The notes beneath the pieces were generated by a model. It was not told where the DNA came from and ran no database searches. It worked only from the letters and a program-made list of their open reading frames with translations. Made by a program: the position numbers and the translations under genes. Positions 1-8,158 of a DNA stretch of 58,090 nucleotides are shown piece by piece. Origin of the DNA: Gammaproteobacteria bacterium (GTDB lineage Bacteria > Pseudomonadota > Gammaproteobacteria > Competibacterales > Competibacteraceae). Within the stretch, counting starts at the first letter, position 1, and each line of letters begins with the position of its first letter. Location: contig JACKMZ010000014.1 of assembly GCA_024235135.1 (NCBI GenBank), positions 1-58,090 on the forward strand. Direction: 5' to 3'.

Positions 1-321
1 CACCACGTAAGACCCCACGGTTGTCATGGGTACACGATCCAGAAAGGGATTGAACAACGCAATCACCAGGGCAAACGGAAGAGCCATCAATAACTTCCGG
101 AGCAGCGGCATCACAGGAATCCTTCCCACCGCAATCAACCCGAACGGAAACAGAAAAAATGGCGTCAGAGCCGAGATCTCATGTCGGGGGAAGGACATCA
201 CCACGACCATGAAACCCACCGTGGCCAGTATTTTTGCCCGGGCATCGAGTCGGTGAACCGGGGTCTCCAGACGCCCCAGTTCATCCATCTGCCCCAGTTC
301 AATCCATCCCATCGCCCTCAT
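1..321 (-). CDS. nikQ: ECF nickel/cobalt transporter T component CbiQ/NikQ (3' end outside window)
   Basis: I translated this by hand from the minus strand: 107 residues starting MRAMGWIELG, with the CbiQ-type N-terminal motif HRLDARAKIL (residues 23-32) followed by hydrophobic membrane helices. The gene runs off the left edge of the window. The T component is the membrane scaffold that couples the substrate-binding M/N unit to the ATPases of an energy-coupling-factor transporter. The ATG lies 17 nt downstream of the nikMN stop, so the two are surely co-transcribed, and an ATPase gene is expected just outside the window. Nickel rather than cobalt is inferred from the upstream nikR and its candidate operator. 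Confidence 0.85.
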   Translation of the reverse strand, partial: MRAMGWIELGQMDELGRLETPVHRLDARAKILATVGFMVVVMSFPRHEISALTPFFLFPFGLIAVGRIPVMPLLRKLLMALPFALVIALFNPFLDRVPMTTVGSYVV

Positions 322-337
322 GGTACGTGCTCGACGG

Positions 338-1375
338 TTACGCCCCCTTCGTGCCGGTATTGCGGAGGGCGTGCAATCGCAACAAGAATCCCGCCAGCAG
401 GGCCAGCCCGAGGGTCATGACGCCTCCGGCCAGCCCCGAAACCGAGGTCCCGGTGCTGACCGATGGCCACGCCCCGGCATCATCCGAAGCGGACTGGTCG
501 ATCTTGAACCCATAATCCGGGAGAATCGCCGTGCTTTCCTGCAGTACCGACAACCGTTCATGCACCCCCACCTCCGGCGCCGCCAACTCATCCTGGCCGG
601 TGACCCTGGCAATCGACCACTCCAGACCATCGGGATGGGTGGAAGCGAACCAACTCGCGACCCCGCCGAGGAGCAAGGCCGCCACCCCGAGTCCGATCAG
701 CAGCGGACGCAAGCCATGAGCACCGCTCGGTGCAGGTGCTACTTGCAAAACCTCGGGACGGGCTCTGGCCACAAAGTCCACCACCACCGCCGTGGCCAAT
801 CCTTCCACCAAGCCGATCGCCAGATGGATCGGCACCATCATCACCAGAAAGGTGCCAAACGGGAGCTCGGAAATGCCCGACGCTGTGGTCTGGATCACCA
901 CCCCTACCGATCCCATCAGCAAACTCGCCATAGATGCCCAAACCGCCGCCCACCAGGCCCGGGGCGTCCCGAATTTCCCTGCGGCAAGTGGACGGTAGAT
1001 CAATGGATAGGCCACAAAGGCAGGAAAGAATCCCATGTTAAAGAGGTTGCATCCCAACGCCAGCAACCCGCCGTCGGCAAAGAAAAATGCCTGCACCGTC
1101 AACACCGAGGCAATCACCAGAAACGCCGCCTGAGGCCCCAGCAGGATGGCAAGCATCAAGCCCCCTCCGAGATGTCCACTCGATCCAGTGCCGGGAATGG
1201 TGAAGTTGATCATCTGGGCGGCAAACACAAACGCCCCCAAGACCCCCATCAAGGGCACCAGGTCATCCCGCATCGATTGCTTCACCTTCCGGGCACACCA
1301 GGCAATCAAACCGCCCGAAACCGCCCACATCGTCCCCCCCACTGCCGGGGTAATCAGCGCATCTGCCATATGCAT
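338..1375 (-). CDS. nikM: Nickel/cobalt ECF transporter substrate-binding fusion (NikM + NikN-like)
   Basis: The 345-residue membrane protein starts MHMADALITPAVGG. Its N-terminal His-rich segment is typical of CbiM/NikM, where the N-terminal amine and His2 bind the metal. About seven hydrophobic segments fill the first 230 residues. The C-terminal third carries the HPDGLEWSI motif of the N component (CbiN/PDGLE type), a periplasmic stretch and a last membrane helix. M and N are therefore fused in one chain, a known arrangement in Ni/Co ECF systems. It follows the outer-membrane gene by 22 nt and precedes nikQ by 17 nt. Whether the substrate is Ni or Co cannot be read from this protein alone; the nikR context favours Ni. 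Confidence 0.85.
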   Translation of the reverse strand: MHMADALITPAVGGTMWAVSGGLIAWCARKVKQSMRDDLVPLMGVLGAFVFAAQMINFTIPGTGSSGHLGGGLMLAILLGPQAAFLVIASVLTVQAFFFADGGLLALGCNLFNMGFFPAFVAYPLIYRPLAAGKFGTPRAWWAAVWASMASLLMGSVGVVIQTTASGISELPFGTFLVMMVPIHLAIGLVEGLATAVVVDFVARARPEVLQVAPAPSGAHGLRPLLIGLGVAALLLGGVASWFASTHPDGLEWSIARVTGQDELAAPEVGVHERLSVLQESTAILPDYGFKIDQSASDDAGAWPSVSTGTSVSGLAGGVMTLGLALLAGFLLRLHALRNTGTKGA

Positions 1376-1397
1376 GGTTTATCCTCCGTTTCTTCGG

Positions 1398-2123
1398 TTA
1401 TCGGTTCATCGTGATTGCGATTCCACCGTAGGCAAAATCTTCCAATCCTGCATCGCCGGGGTGCCGCGTTTCGTCGGCGTTCACCGCCCACGTGTAGGCG
1501 ATCAGGGCCGACAGTTCAACACCTTCCGCCAGCGATACCGCAGCGGCCAGACCCGCCGCCACATGGTTGAAGCCATCGTGACCATCGGAAACGTAACCCT
1601 CGTTGAAACCTGCGGTCACGAACGGTTCCACGGCAAGCCGCTCGACCGGATCGAGAACACCCGACAACGAGGCTTCGACAAACCCACCGTCTGCCTCCGC
1701 AGACCATGTGGCTTCCACCGACGGCCTGACCCCTCCGGGAAGACCGTCGTAGGCCACACCGGCGAACAACTCGTGATCGTCTTCGTCATCGGTCCGGAAC
1801 GACAGCCAGGTGTATCCCGCCGCCAACGCGACATCACCCACCTGAGCACCGTATTCGACGTACAGGTTCATCTCGTCGTACTCCGTGTCCGGACTGCTTC
1901 CGTACCACGCTCCGGCAAGAACACCCGAGGTTTCCAGTTCCACTGTCCCACCGACCAAGGCATCCCCATCCAGGTTATCCCGGCCCTCCGAAACATACCG
2001 GCTGTCCCATGCCGATGTCATCGATATCGACCAGGGGGCTGACCCTTCTTCTGCCCATGCCCCGGCCGTCAGGCCGCTGAGAGCCAGGGCCACGCTTGCC
2101 AACGATCTACGAATCACCTTCAT
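1398..2123 (-). CDS. Putative outer-membrane beta-barrel protein of the nickel operon
   Basis: From the ATG at 2123 the protein begins MKVIRRSLASVALALSGL, a clear signal peptide ending near AWA. Alternating aromatic/polar strands follow, such as WSISMTSAWDSRYVSEGR and LAAGYTWLSF, as expected for an outer-membrane barrel of about 240 residues. An in-frame ATG at 2156 would add 11 charged residues before the signal peptide and is less likely. I do not recognise an exact family. As first gene of the putative NikR-controlled nikMN-nikQ operon, a role as a porin for metal entry is a reasonable inference. The last residue is not the usual aromatic of BamA clients. Confidence 0.6.
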   Translation of the reverse strand: MKVIRRSLASVALALSGLTAGAWAEEGSAPWSISMTSAWDSRYVSEGRDNLDGDALVGGTVELETSGVLAGAWYGSSPDTEYDEMNLYVEYGAQVGDVALAAGYTWLSFRTDDEDDHELFAGVAYDGLPGGVRPSVEATWSAEADGGFVEASLSGVLDPVERLAVEPFVTAGFNEGYVSDGHDGFNHVAAGLAAAVSLAEGVELSALIAYTWAVNADETRHPGDAGLEDFAYGGIAITMNR

Positions 2124-2169
2124 CTTGAATTCTTTCACTTTCTTTATCCGCAACATGTGGAGTGAGCCG

Positions 2170-2196
2170 GTAATACTATTTCGTAATACGTGTTAC
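2170..2196. promoter_or_regulatory. Candidate NikR operator
   Basis: An inverted repeat GTAATAC-N13-GTGTTAC spans 2170-2196, and the spacer contains a second GTAATAC at 2183-2189. It lies between nikR and the start of the outer-membrane/nikMN/nikQ operon. Arm sequence and the 13-nt spacing resemble the NikR boxes described outside enterobacteria (GTGTTAC/GTAACAC arms, N13-14), although the arm order looks swapped relative to the consensus I recall. The assignment is an inference from position and symmetry. Confidence 0.5.
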
Positions 2197-2243
2197 GGTC
2201 AACCCCAAACTTTCTCAGGGGGGCCGCAAGGTGGCAATGTGGG

Positions 2244-2657
2244 TTACGCGAGGTCGCGGCCGGTCGTGCCGGCGGCGAGGGAAACGTGCTTCAGGCCTTT
2301 TATGCTTTTTAGACGCTTTACCAGAGTCTCGATTTCCTTCGTTGTTCCCCGAACCGCGATGATTTCCAGGCAGTTATCGTGGTCAAGGTGTACGTGCTGG
2401 GTAGAAATAATCACATTGTGGCAATCATGCTGGGCCGCAGTTAACTTCCGCGAGAGGTCCGGTTTGTGGTGGTCGTACACCATCACGATCGCTCCCGCGA
2501 CCTCGCCGCCATGGCTCCATTCCGTCTCCACCAGGCTGGCCCGGATCAGATCCCCCACCGCCTTCGACCGGGTAGGACAAGCCTCCGCATCGATCTTGGC
2601 GTCAAACTGCCGCACCAGATCCTCATCCAACGAAACACTGAACCGCGTCAACGACAT
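2244..2657 (-). CDS. nikR: Nickel-responsive transcriptional regulator NikR
   Basis: The start at 2657 gives a 137-residue protein (MSLTRFSVSLDEDLVRQFD), the normal NikR length. Upstream in-frame codons run across the tRNA fragment and are not real. The N-terminal ribbon-helix-helix is followed by the ACT-like metal domain with the high-affinity nickel ligands in HDCHNVIISTQHVHLDHDNC (His-Xaa-His and Cys in the canonical arrangement). It lies upstream of the nickel-transport operon on the same strand with the candidate operator between them, so it most likely represses nickel uptake when nickel is plentiful. Confidence 0.92.
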   Translation of the reverse strand: MSLTRFSVSLDEDLVRQFDAKIDAEACPTRSKAVGDLIRASLVETEWSHGGEVAGAIVMVYDHHKPDLSRKLTAAQHDCHNVIISTQHVHLDHDNCLEIIAVRGTTKEIETLVKRLKSIKGLKHVSLAAGTTGRDLA

Positions 2658-2756
2658 GGGAAAATCAAGCCACCATCCCGCCAACATGACAAGCCCGAAA
2701 AGCCGACGGTCCAATCCCCTTGCCAATCTCCGCGAAACCGCTATGGTTCCACTATT

Positions 2757-2795
2757 CGGGGCGTGGCTCAGCCTGGTAGAGCGCCAGCTTTGGGA
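2757..2795 (+). tRNA. 5' half of a split tRNA-Pro(UGG)
   Basis: The sequence contains the acceptor 5' strand CGGGGCG (2757-2763), a complete D arm (GCTC/GAGC), the anticodon-stem 5' strand CCAGC (2784-2788) and the loop TTTGGGA with anticodon TGG at 2791-2793. After A2795 tRNA pairing stops: the next bases (tgcacac) do not match CCAGC. The missing 3' half is at 29300-29347. This fragment cannot be a functional tRNA alone. Confidence 0.85.
2786..2795 (+). repeat. Left copy of the 10-bp island core (attL-like)
   Basis: The 10-mer agctttggga inside the anticodon arm is repeated in direct orientation at 29300-29309. It spans the anticodon loop, a site commonly used by tyrosine recombinases. The two copies bound the 26.5-kb block A. 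Confidence 0.7.
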
Positions 2796-3065
2796 TGCAC
2801 ACTGCGCCGTGCCTTCTTCATGCACAAAATGGCCGTTATTCAGCATTTTCAGCGATATCCGCAGTCCGACCTTTTTCTCGACGGTTGGGACTATGCTGCT
2901 CTCTGCTGAAGATTTCACATTCCAGAAAGCCCCGGAAGGATTCAGGAGGGCGAAGATCTTTTGCCTGATAAGCTTACGCTCTTGAGATTGACTCTCGCCT
3001 GTCCCTTGAGTAGCTTTTCACTCTTGAGATTGCCGGTTCATTGAATGCGGCACCTTTCTTTCCGT
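2796..3065. other. Non-coding left end of the island with a direct repeat
   Basis: No plausible gene is seen. A 12-bp direct repeat, CTCTTGAGATTG, occurs at 2979-2990 and 3021-3032, 42 bp apart, about 200 bp from the recombination core. Arm-type or excisionase sites of tyrosine recombinases are arranged this way, but no counterpart was found near the right end. Confidence 0.35.
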
Positions 3066-3142
3066 CGGGGCGTAGCGCAGTCTGGTAGCGCGTCTGGTTT
3101 GGGTCCAGGAAGTCGGCGGTTCGAATCCGCCCGCCCCGACCA
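3066..3142 (+). tRNA. tRNA-Pro(UGG), intact, island-borne
   Basis: A complete cloverleaf: acceptor CGGGGCG/CGCCCCG, D arm, anticodon stem TCTGG/CCAGG around loop TTTGGGT (anticodon TGG at 3100-3102), T stem GGCGG/CCGCC with TTCGAAT loop, and encoded ACCA. It has the C1-G72 pair and A73 typical of bacterial tRNA-Pro. Its sequence differs clearly from the split host tRNA in the anticodon and T arms, so it is not a simple duplication. A 91-residue reading frame on the minus strand across it (3249 to 2974) is spurious. Confidence 0.95.
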
Positions 3143-3193
3143 GTTCGGCTCGAATGACCCATCTGACTACGTATGCCGACCAGTTGATCTACT

Positions 3194-3559
3194 TCATCCG
3201 CTTGCAGGCGATTTTGCCCAGAATTCCAGTCGATTGCATTCCGGGTCATGGACGTATGTCACCTTTCCCTGCCATTGGTCCTTTATTGCGGTTGGCTTAA
3301 GCCTCCGGTTCATGAGGTCCGAATGCGTATTCTCTATATCATCCACTTCAATGCTGATTGTGATCCCTTTGCCGCCGCTGCTATCTATTGATGCCCGTCC
3401 CTCATCTGCAATGCTTAGCCGAGAAGTATCGCTCAGTTTGAATTCGACGAACCATTCGTTAGAGAATGTAATCTCTAATTCCAGTGACTCTCTGTAAAAG
3501 GAAACGGTCTCCTGCCATTTCCTGCAGTAGAGGATCGTGTTTACCACACCTATCTTCAC
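3194..3559 (-). CDS. VOC/glyoxalase-fold protein
   Basis: The 121-residue protein begins MKIGVVNTILYCRKWQETVS and has the beta-alpha-beta-beta-beta layout of the vicinal-oxygen-chelate superfamily. The typical close is present (GKVTYVHDPECNRLEFW), with a metal-ligand-type Glu near the end. Members include glyoxalase I, bleomycin-binding proteins and dioxygenases, and the substrate cannot be told from sequence. It is the last gene of the long leftward arm, 15 nt after the PLP-enzyme gene. Confidence 0.75.
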   Translation of the reverse strand: MKIGVVNTILYCRKWQETVSFYRESLELEITFSNEWFVEFKLSDTSRLSIADEGRASIDSSGGKGITISIEVDDIENTHSDLMNRRLKPTAIKDQWQGKVTYVHDPECNRLEFWAKSPASG

Positions 3560-3574
3560 ATTCTGAACCCCAAT

Positions 3575-4750
3575 TCAGTGCGCCGCCACAGCCTCGAAAG
3601 CACACCGCAAATCCCGAATGAGATCCTCTGTGTGTTCAATGCCAGCCGAAATCCGGATATTGCTCTCCGTAATTCCGGCTGCGATCCGTGCCTCGGCCGA
3701 CATGGACGCATGGCTCATACTCTCAGGATGTTCAATCAGGGACTCCACCCCCCCCAGCGATTCCGCAAAGGTAAACAGGCGAAGTGTCTGTATGAACCGA
3801 AACGCGGCCTCCCGGCCCCCACGAAGATCAAAGGACAGCATCCCCCCGAAACCGGACATCTGCTTCTTCGCCAGATCATGCTGAAGATGTGATTCGAGCC
3901 CGGGATAGTAGACGCGCTCCACCTGTGGCTGGGCGTCAAGGAACCGGGCGATGGCCTGAGCATTTCGTTCGTGAGCGACCATCCGACACGAAAGTGTCTT
4001 CAGACCTCGCAATACGAGCCATGCATCGAACGGAGAACAGGTTGTTCCCATGGCACAGGCCAAAAAGGCGATTTTCTCGGCAAGCTCGTTGGTCCTGGAT
4101 ATCGCCGCGCCACCGACGACATCGCTATGACCATTCAGATACTTGGTGGTCGAGTGCACCACAATATCAGCTCCGAGGCGGAGTGGCTGCTGCAGGCAGG
4201 GCGACATAAATGTGTTGTCCACGATCGTCATGAGCCCCCGTTCTCTTGTCAGGGCGCTAACGGCTCCGATGTCTACGAGGTTTAAAAGCGGATTGCTTGG
4301 GGTCTCGACCCATACCGCACGGGTTTCCGGGCGAATGGCGGCGGCGACGTTATCGATGTTCCGCATATCGACGAAAGAAAAGTTCAGATCATGCTTAGAC
4401 AGTATCTCAACAAATAGGCGGTACGTGCCGCCGTACAGGTCGTGTCCCGCGATGATGTGGGAACCTGCGTCAAACAAGCCCATCACCGTGGTTTCGGCTG
4501 CCATTCCCGTCGCCGTCGCAGTGGCGCCGGCCCCATGCTCCAAAGCGGCCAGGCATCCTTCGAGAGCCGAGCGGGTGGGGTTGGCGGTCCGGCTGTACTC
4601 GAAGCCTTTGTTTTTTCCGGGCCCGTCGAAAGAAAATGTGGACGTCGCGTAAATGGGCAGTATGACCGAGTTGAATGTCGTGTCCCGTACTGAGCTTTGG
4701 TGTACGCAGAGGGTCTCGATATGTCGGACAAGGGCGGAGTCAGTGTTCAT
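3575..4750 (-). CDS. Cys/Met-metabolism PLP enzyme (cystathionine gamma-synthase / methionine gamma-lyase family)
   Basis: 391 residues, the usual family length. The features are the PLP-phosphate and substrate segments (FEYSRTANPTRSALEGCLA; ETPSNPLL), the aspartate that pairs with the pyridine nitrogen (IVDNTF) and the Schiff-base lysine in VHSTTKYLNGHSDVVGG. Such enzymes make or cleave cystathionine, O-acyl-homoserine or methionine. Distinguishing synthase from lyase needs active-site modelling. The same island carries cysK and metE, so a role in sulfur amino-acid supply is a sensible inference. Confidence 0.85.
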   Translation of the reverse strand: MNTDSALVRHIETLCVHQSSVRDTTFNSVILPIYATSTFSFDGPGKNKGFEYSRTANPTRSALEGCLAALEHGAGATATATGMAAETTVMGLFDAGSHIIAGHDLYGGTYRLFVEILSKHDLNFSFVDMRNIDNVAAAIRPETRAVWVETPSNPLLNLVDIGAVSALTRERGLMTIVDNTFMSPCLQQPLRLGADIVVHSTTKYLNGHSDVVGGAAISRTNELAEKIAFLACAMGTTCSPFDAWLVLRGLKTLSCRMVAHERNAQAIARFLDAQPQVERVYYPGLESHLQHDLAKKQMSGFGGMLSFDLRGGREAAFRFIQTLRLFTFAESLGGVESLIEHPESMSHASMSAEARIAAGITESNIRISAGIEHTEDLIRDLRCAFEAVAAH

Positions 4751-4850
4751 GTATTACGTTCTTTGTGTATCAGGTGGTCCGCGATTTTCCACGGCTATAC
4801 TCGCCGCAACATTCATGGTCTGTATGTGGTGGTCGATTGGTGGAAGACCT

Positions 4851-5894
4851 TCAAAACAACGCTTTACACAACCGCAATGCCCCCTGCACCCACGGGGTGC
4901 GATGCGACACACCACCTCTCTGACTAAATTCGTTTCTGTGCTGCAAATACCAGCGATAATTCCGCAACAATGCGTCAACATTCGAGTACTTGGGTTCGAA
5001 CCCCAGCAGCTTATTTGCCTTCTCGATGGAGACAAACGATTCCTTTCCTACCGTTTCGTAGATCCACTTGTAGAGCGGCGAGAGGTGAAGGAGCTCAAGC
5101 AGGCGAAGCGCCATGATAGCCGGTCGTTCTGGAATAGGGATAATTCGTTTGCCAAAGCCCGCTTCGTCAAGAACCGCTTGAAAGTCTGCCTTTGTCGTTC
5201 CGTATCGCCTCGCTCCGATATTGAAGGTATCGTTGACGGCATCGTCCGGCAACGTCGCGCAAAGCCAAATGGCTTCGCACAAGTCTTCAACGTCAAGGTA
5301 TTGATAGAGGTTGTCCCCTGATCCGAGAATCGGGAAATTGTGCCCTCCGCTGGCCCATTCATAGAGCATGGCAAAGACCCCAAGCCGTTCAGGCCCGATA
5401 AATGTCTTCGGACGGATGATGGGAAGGCATAAGTTATTTTTACGGTATTTCTCGCAGAGCATTTCCGCCGCCACCTTGGCTTCACCATACGGGCCGACGC
5501 CATGGCGCTGATCCGTCTCCAGCAGGGGGTGATGATCCGGAACACCATACACCGCAGTGGAGGAAATATGGATAAATCGCCGAACGTTTGCCCGGATAGC
5601 CTCGTCCAATATAGTGCGTGTCCCATTTACGTCAGTAGAGAATATATCGGCAGGCTTGTATAGCGGTAGGGCCGCGGCCGCATGCACAACGACAGAGACA
5701 TCCTTCATCGCCTGCCGCACGTCGTCCATGTTGCGAATATCGCCGCGGACAATACGTATGCCGTCCCGCACATCGGGGTAGTCAAAGGCAGCCATGTCGA
5801 GCGACGTCACGTCTTGACCTTTCGTCATCAGATACCGTACCAGGTTGACTCCAAGAAAACCCGCGCCCCCGGTTATCAAATATCGTTCCTGCAT
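4851..5894 (-). CDS. NAD-dependent epimerase/dehydratase (extended SDR)
   Basis: 347 residues. The N-terminal Rossmann motif is YLITGGAGFLGVNLV, the catalytic pair is in YGEAK (YxxxK) preceded by SSTAVYG, and a C-terminal substrate domain follows. The relatives are UDP-sugar epimerases, dihydroflavonol reductases and 3-beta-HSD-like proteins; the sugar or sterol substrate is not evident. It follows the PDH E2 gene by 35 nt. A 100-nt gap separates it from the next gene. Confidence 0.82.
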   Translation of the reverse strand: MQERYLITGGAGFLGVNLVRYLMTKGQDVTSLDMAAFDYPDVRDGIRIVRGDIRNMDDVRQAMKDVSVVVHAAAALPLYKPADIFSTDVNGTRTILDEAIRANVRRFIHISSTAVYGVPDHHPLLETDQRHGVGPYGEAKVAAEMLCEKYRKNNLCLPIIRPKTFIGPERLGVFAMLYEWASGGHNFPILGSGDNLYQYLDVEDLCEAIWLCATLPDDAVNDTFNIGARRYGTTKADFQAVLDEAGFGKRIIPIPERPAIMALRLLELLHLSPLYKWIYETVGKESFVSIEKANKLLGFEPKYSNVDALLRNYRWYLQHRNEFSQRGGVSHRTPWVQGALRLCKALF

Positions 5895-5929
5895 TTCGCC
5901 ATTCCTTCTTACGCCAGCCAGGCAGCAAA

Positions 5930-7165
5930 TTAAATCAACATCAACGCCGGATTCTCAATCAGTCGGCGCAATTCCGCGAGATACTGCGCGCCAATTACAC
6001 CGTCCACCACGCGATGATCCGCGCTGAGGCCGATGGCCATGCGCTGAGCCGGAACAATTTCATTCCGTGTATTGATCACGGGCTTCTTTACAATGGCGCC
6101 AATCGAGAGAATGACGGCCTGCGGCGGATTGATGACCGCCGAAAAGCTTTCGATGCCGTATCTGCCGAGGTTCGACACGGTAAGCGTGCCGCCCTGATAT
6201 TCTTCCGGTTTAAGTTTCTTCGTTCGCGCGCGCGTCGCCAGGTCCTTCACAGCTTCGCTGATTTCCCGCAACGATTTCCTTTGCGCCTGGCGAATAACCG
6301 GCGTCACCAGCCCCTCGTCCATCGCGACCGCGACCGAGAGGTGTACGTCGCCGTATTCGATGACGGCGTCACCGGCGAAGGAGGCGTTGACGCGGGGAAC
6401 CTTCGTGGCCGCGACCGCCACAGCCTTCAAAATGAAATCGTTGAAGGTGAGCTTGCCCTCCCCGGACTGCTCCAGACGTTCGTTCACCTGCGCACGGAGC
6501 CGGACCAGCTCGTTGGCATCCACCTCAATGTTGAGATAGAAATGCGGAATTCGTGTTTTGCTGGCGAGCAGACGTTCGGCGATGATTTTGCGCATTCCCG
6601 AGAGGGGGATGCGCCGGTCGCCTTGAAGGGCGGGGGCGGGCGAAATCGTCGCCGGCGCGGAGGCGGTCGGCGTGGAAGCCGACTCGACATCGCGCGCGGT
6701 AATCCGCCCACCTGGCCCGGAACCCGGGATCAAACTCAAATCGACGTCTTTCGCGCCGGCGATCTTCTTCGCCAACGGAGAGGCTTTTATGCGTCCGGCC
6801 GACGCGGGTGCGGCCCCTTCAGGGGCTTTCGCTTCGGTCTTCGGCGAAACCGGCATGGGTTGATTGCCGGCTTTCGCGTCGACCGAATCCGTTGTGTCAG
6901 CCTCTCCTTCGTTTGCCGGCGCGACTTCGCCGTCGCCAAGCAGCAACGCCAACTTCTCGCCAATTTGCGCTTTACCTCCCTCGCTTACGTAAATCTCCTT
7001 CAAGGCGCCCTCGTCAAAAGCCTCCAATTCCATCACCGCCTTATCGGTTTCGATATCGGCGAGGAGATCGCCAACGTCCACCGAATCACCGACGACTTTG
7101 TGCCATTTGACGACCGTGCCTTCGGTCATGGTATCGCTCAATTTGGGCATTTCGATGTAGGGCAT
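5930..7165 (-). CDS. pdhC: Pyruvate dehydrogenase E2, dihydrolipoamide acetyltransferase
   Basis: 411 residues. One lipoyl domain (1-80) has the modified lysine in DIETDKAVMELEAF (Lys42). An Ala/Pro linker, a peripheral-subunit-binding domain (about 125-165, IKASPLAKKIAG) and the catalytic domain with DHRVVDG (His384) follow. It transfers the acetyl group to CoA in the pyruvate dehydrogenase complex. It forms a tight trio with the E1 genes (12- and 6-nt gaps). No E3 (lipoamide dehydrogenase) gene is in the operon, so E3 must come from elsewhere. Confidence 0.93.
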   Translation of the reverse strand: MPYIEMPKLSDTMTEGTVVKWHKVVGDSVDVGDLLADIETDKAVMELEAFDEGALKEIYVSEGGKAQIGEKLALLLGDGEVAPANEGEADTTDSVDAKAGNQPMPVSPKTEAKAPEGAAPASAGRIKASPLAKKIAGAKDVDLSLIPGSGPGGRITARDVESASTPTASAPATISPAPALQGDRRIPLSGMRKIIAERLLASKTRIPHFYLNIEVDANELVRLRAQVNERLEQSGEGKLTFNDFILKAVAVAATKVPRVNASFAGDAVIEYGDVHLSVAVAMDEGLVTPVIRQAQRKSLREISEAVKDLATRARTKKLKPEEYQGGTLTVSNLGRYGIESFSAVINPPQAVILSIGAIVKKPVINTRNEIVPAQRMAIGLSADHRVVDGVIGAQYLAELRRLIENPALMLI

Positions 7166-7177
7166 GGCTAAATCGTC

Positions 7178-8152
7178 TCAAGCGATACTCAGGGCTTTCT
7201 CCACAACGCGTTCCAGCGTCGGTAACTGGAGCTTTTCGAGGGGCGGACTGTAAATAGCGGGCGTATCCAGCGAGCAAACGCGCATGACGGGCGCATCAAG
7301 ATCGTCAAAGGCCTTTCCCTGGATGGTCGTCGCGATCTGCGCGCTCACGGCGCAGAACGGCTTGTTCTCGTCCACTAAAACCGCCCGATGCGTTTTACGC
7401 ACGGATTGAAGAATCGCCTCTTCATCCAGCGGCCGGATGGAACGCAGGTCCACTACCTCGGCGTCGATGTTATGCTCGCGCGCCAAAATATCCGCGGCTT
7501 GCAAACTGGTGATGACCGCGCGGCCATGAGCGATGAGCGAGAGGTCGCTGCCTTCACGTTTCACGTCGGCGACGCCGAGCGGGATGAGATATTCCTCCTC
7601 TGGCACTTCCCATGTCTCGCCGTAGAGGAGCGTATTTTCCATCACGAAAACGGGATCGTTGTCACGGATCGCGGTTTTCATCAGTCCTTTGGCGTCGTAC
7701 GCGGTGGCCGGACAGACCACTTTGACGCCTGGATTGCTCGCGAGGATACTTTCCGGCATATGCGAGTGCGTGGCACCCACGTTTGTCCCGGCATTGGCGG
7801 GCCCGCGAATGACCAGGGGCAGGTTGACGAGGCCGCCGGACATGTAGCGAATACAACCGGCATTGTTGACGATCTGATCGTAAGCCACAAAGGCAAAGCT
7901 CCAGAACATCAGCTCAATCACCGGACGGATACCGAGCATGGACGCGCCAACGCCAAGCCCGACGAAAGCGGCCTCACTTATCGGCGTATCCAACACCCGT
8001 TTGTCACCGAACCTTTTCCAGAGACCTTCTGTCACCTTATAAGCGCCGTTGTATTCCGCGACTTCTTCACCGATAATGACAACGTTTTCGTCGTGTGCAA
8101 GCTCCTCGGCGAGCGCGTCGTTCAATGCTTTACGGTATGTAATGGCAGCCAT
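7178..8152 (-). CDS. pdhB: Pyruvate dehydrogenase E1 component, beta subunit
   Basis: 324 residues, standard for the E1-beta transketolase-like subunit. It begins MAAITYRKALNDALAEELAH, contains VVIIGEEVAEYNGAYKVTEGL and FVAYDQIVNNAGCIRYMSGG, and has the C-terminal transketolase domain (VVDLRSIRPLDEEAI). With E1-alpha it decarboxylates pyruvate using thiamine diphosphate. Confidence 0.94.
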   Translation of the reverse strand: MAAITYRKALNDALAEELAHDENVVIIGEEVAEYNGAYKVTEGLWKRFGDKRVLDTPISEAAFVGLGVGASMLGIRPVIELMFWSFAFVAYDQIVNNAGCIRYMSGGLVNLPLVIRGPANAGTNVGATHSHMPESILASNPGVKVVCPATAYDAKGLMKTAIRDNDPVFVMENTLLYGETWEVPEEEYLIPLGVADVKREGSDLSLIAHGRAVITSLQAADILAREHNIDAEVVDLRSIRPLDEEAILQSVRKTHRAVLVDENKPFCAVSAQIATTIQGKAFDDLDAPVMRVCSLDTPAIYSPPLEKLQLPTLERVVEKALSIA

Positions 8153-8158
8153 CGAAAT

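Noticed and set aside
320..1414. Long plus-strand frame opposite nikMN
   Set aside because: Arg/His/Gln/Pro-rich composition with no domain; it is a shadow of the membrane protein on the minus strand.
2974..3249. A 91-residue minus-strand frame with GRIRTADFLDPNQTRYQ-like sequence
   Set aside because: It is the antisense translation of the intact tRNA-Pro at 3066-3142, a well-known spurious product.
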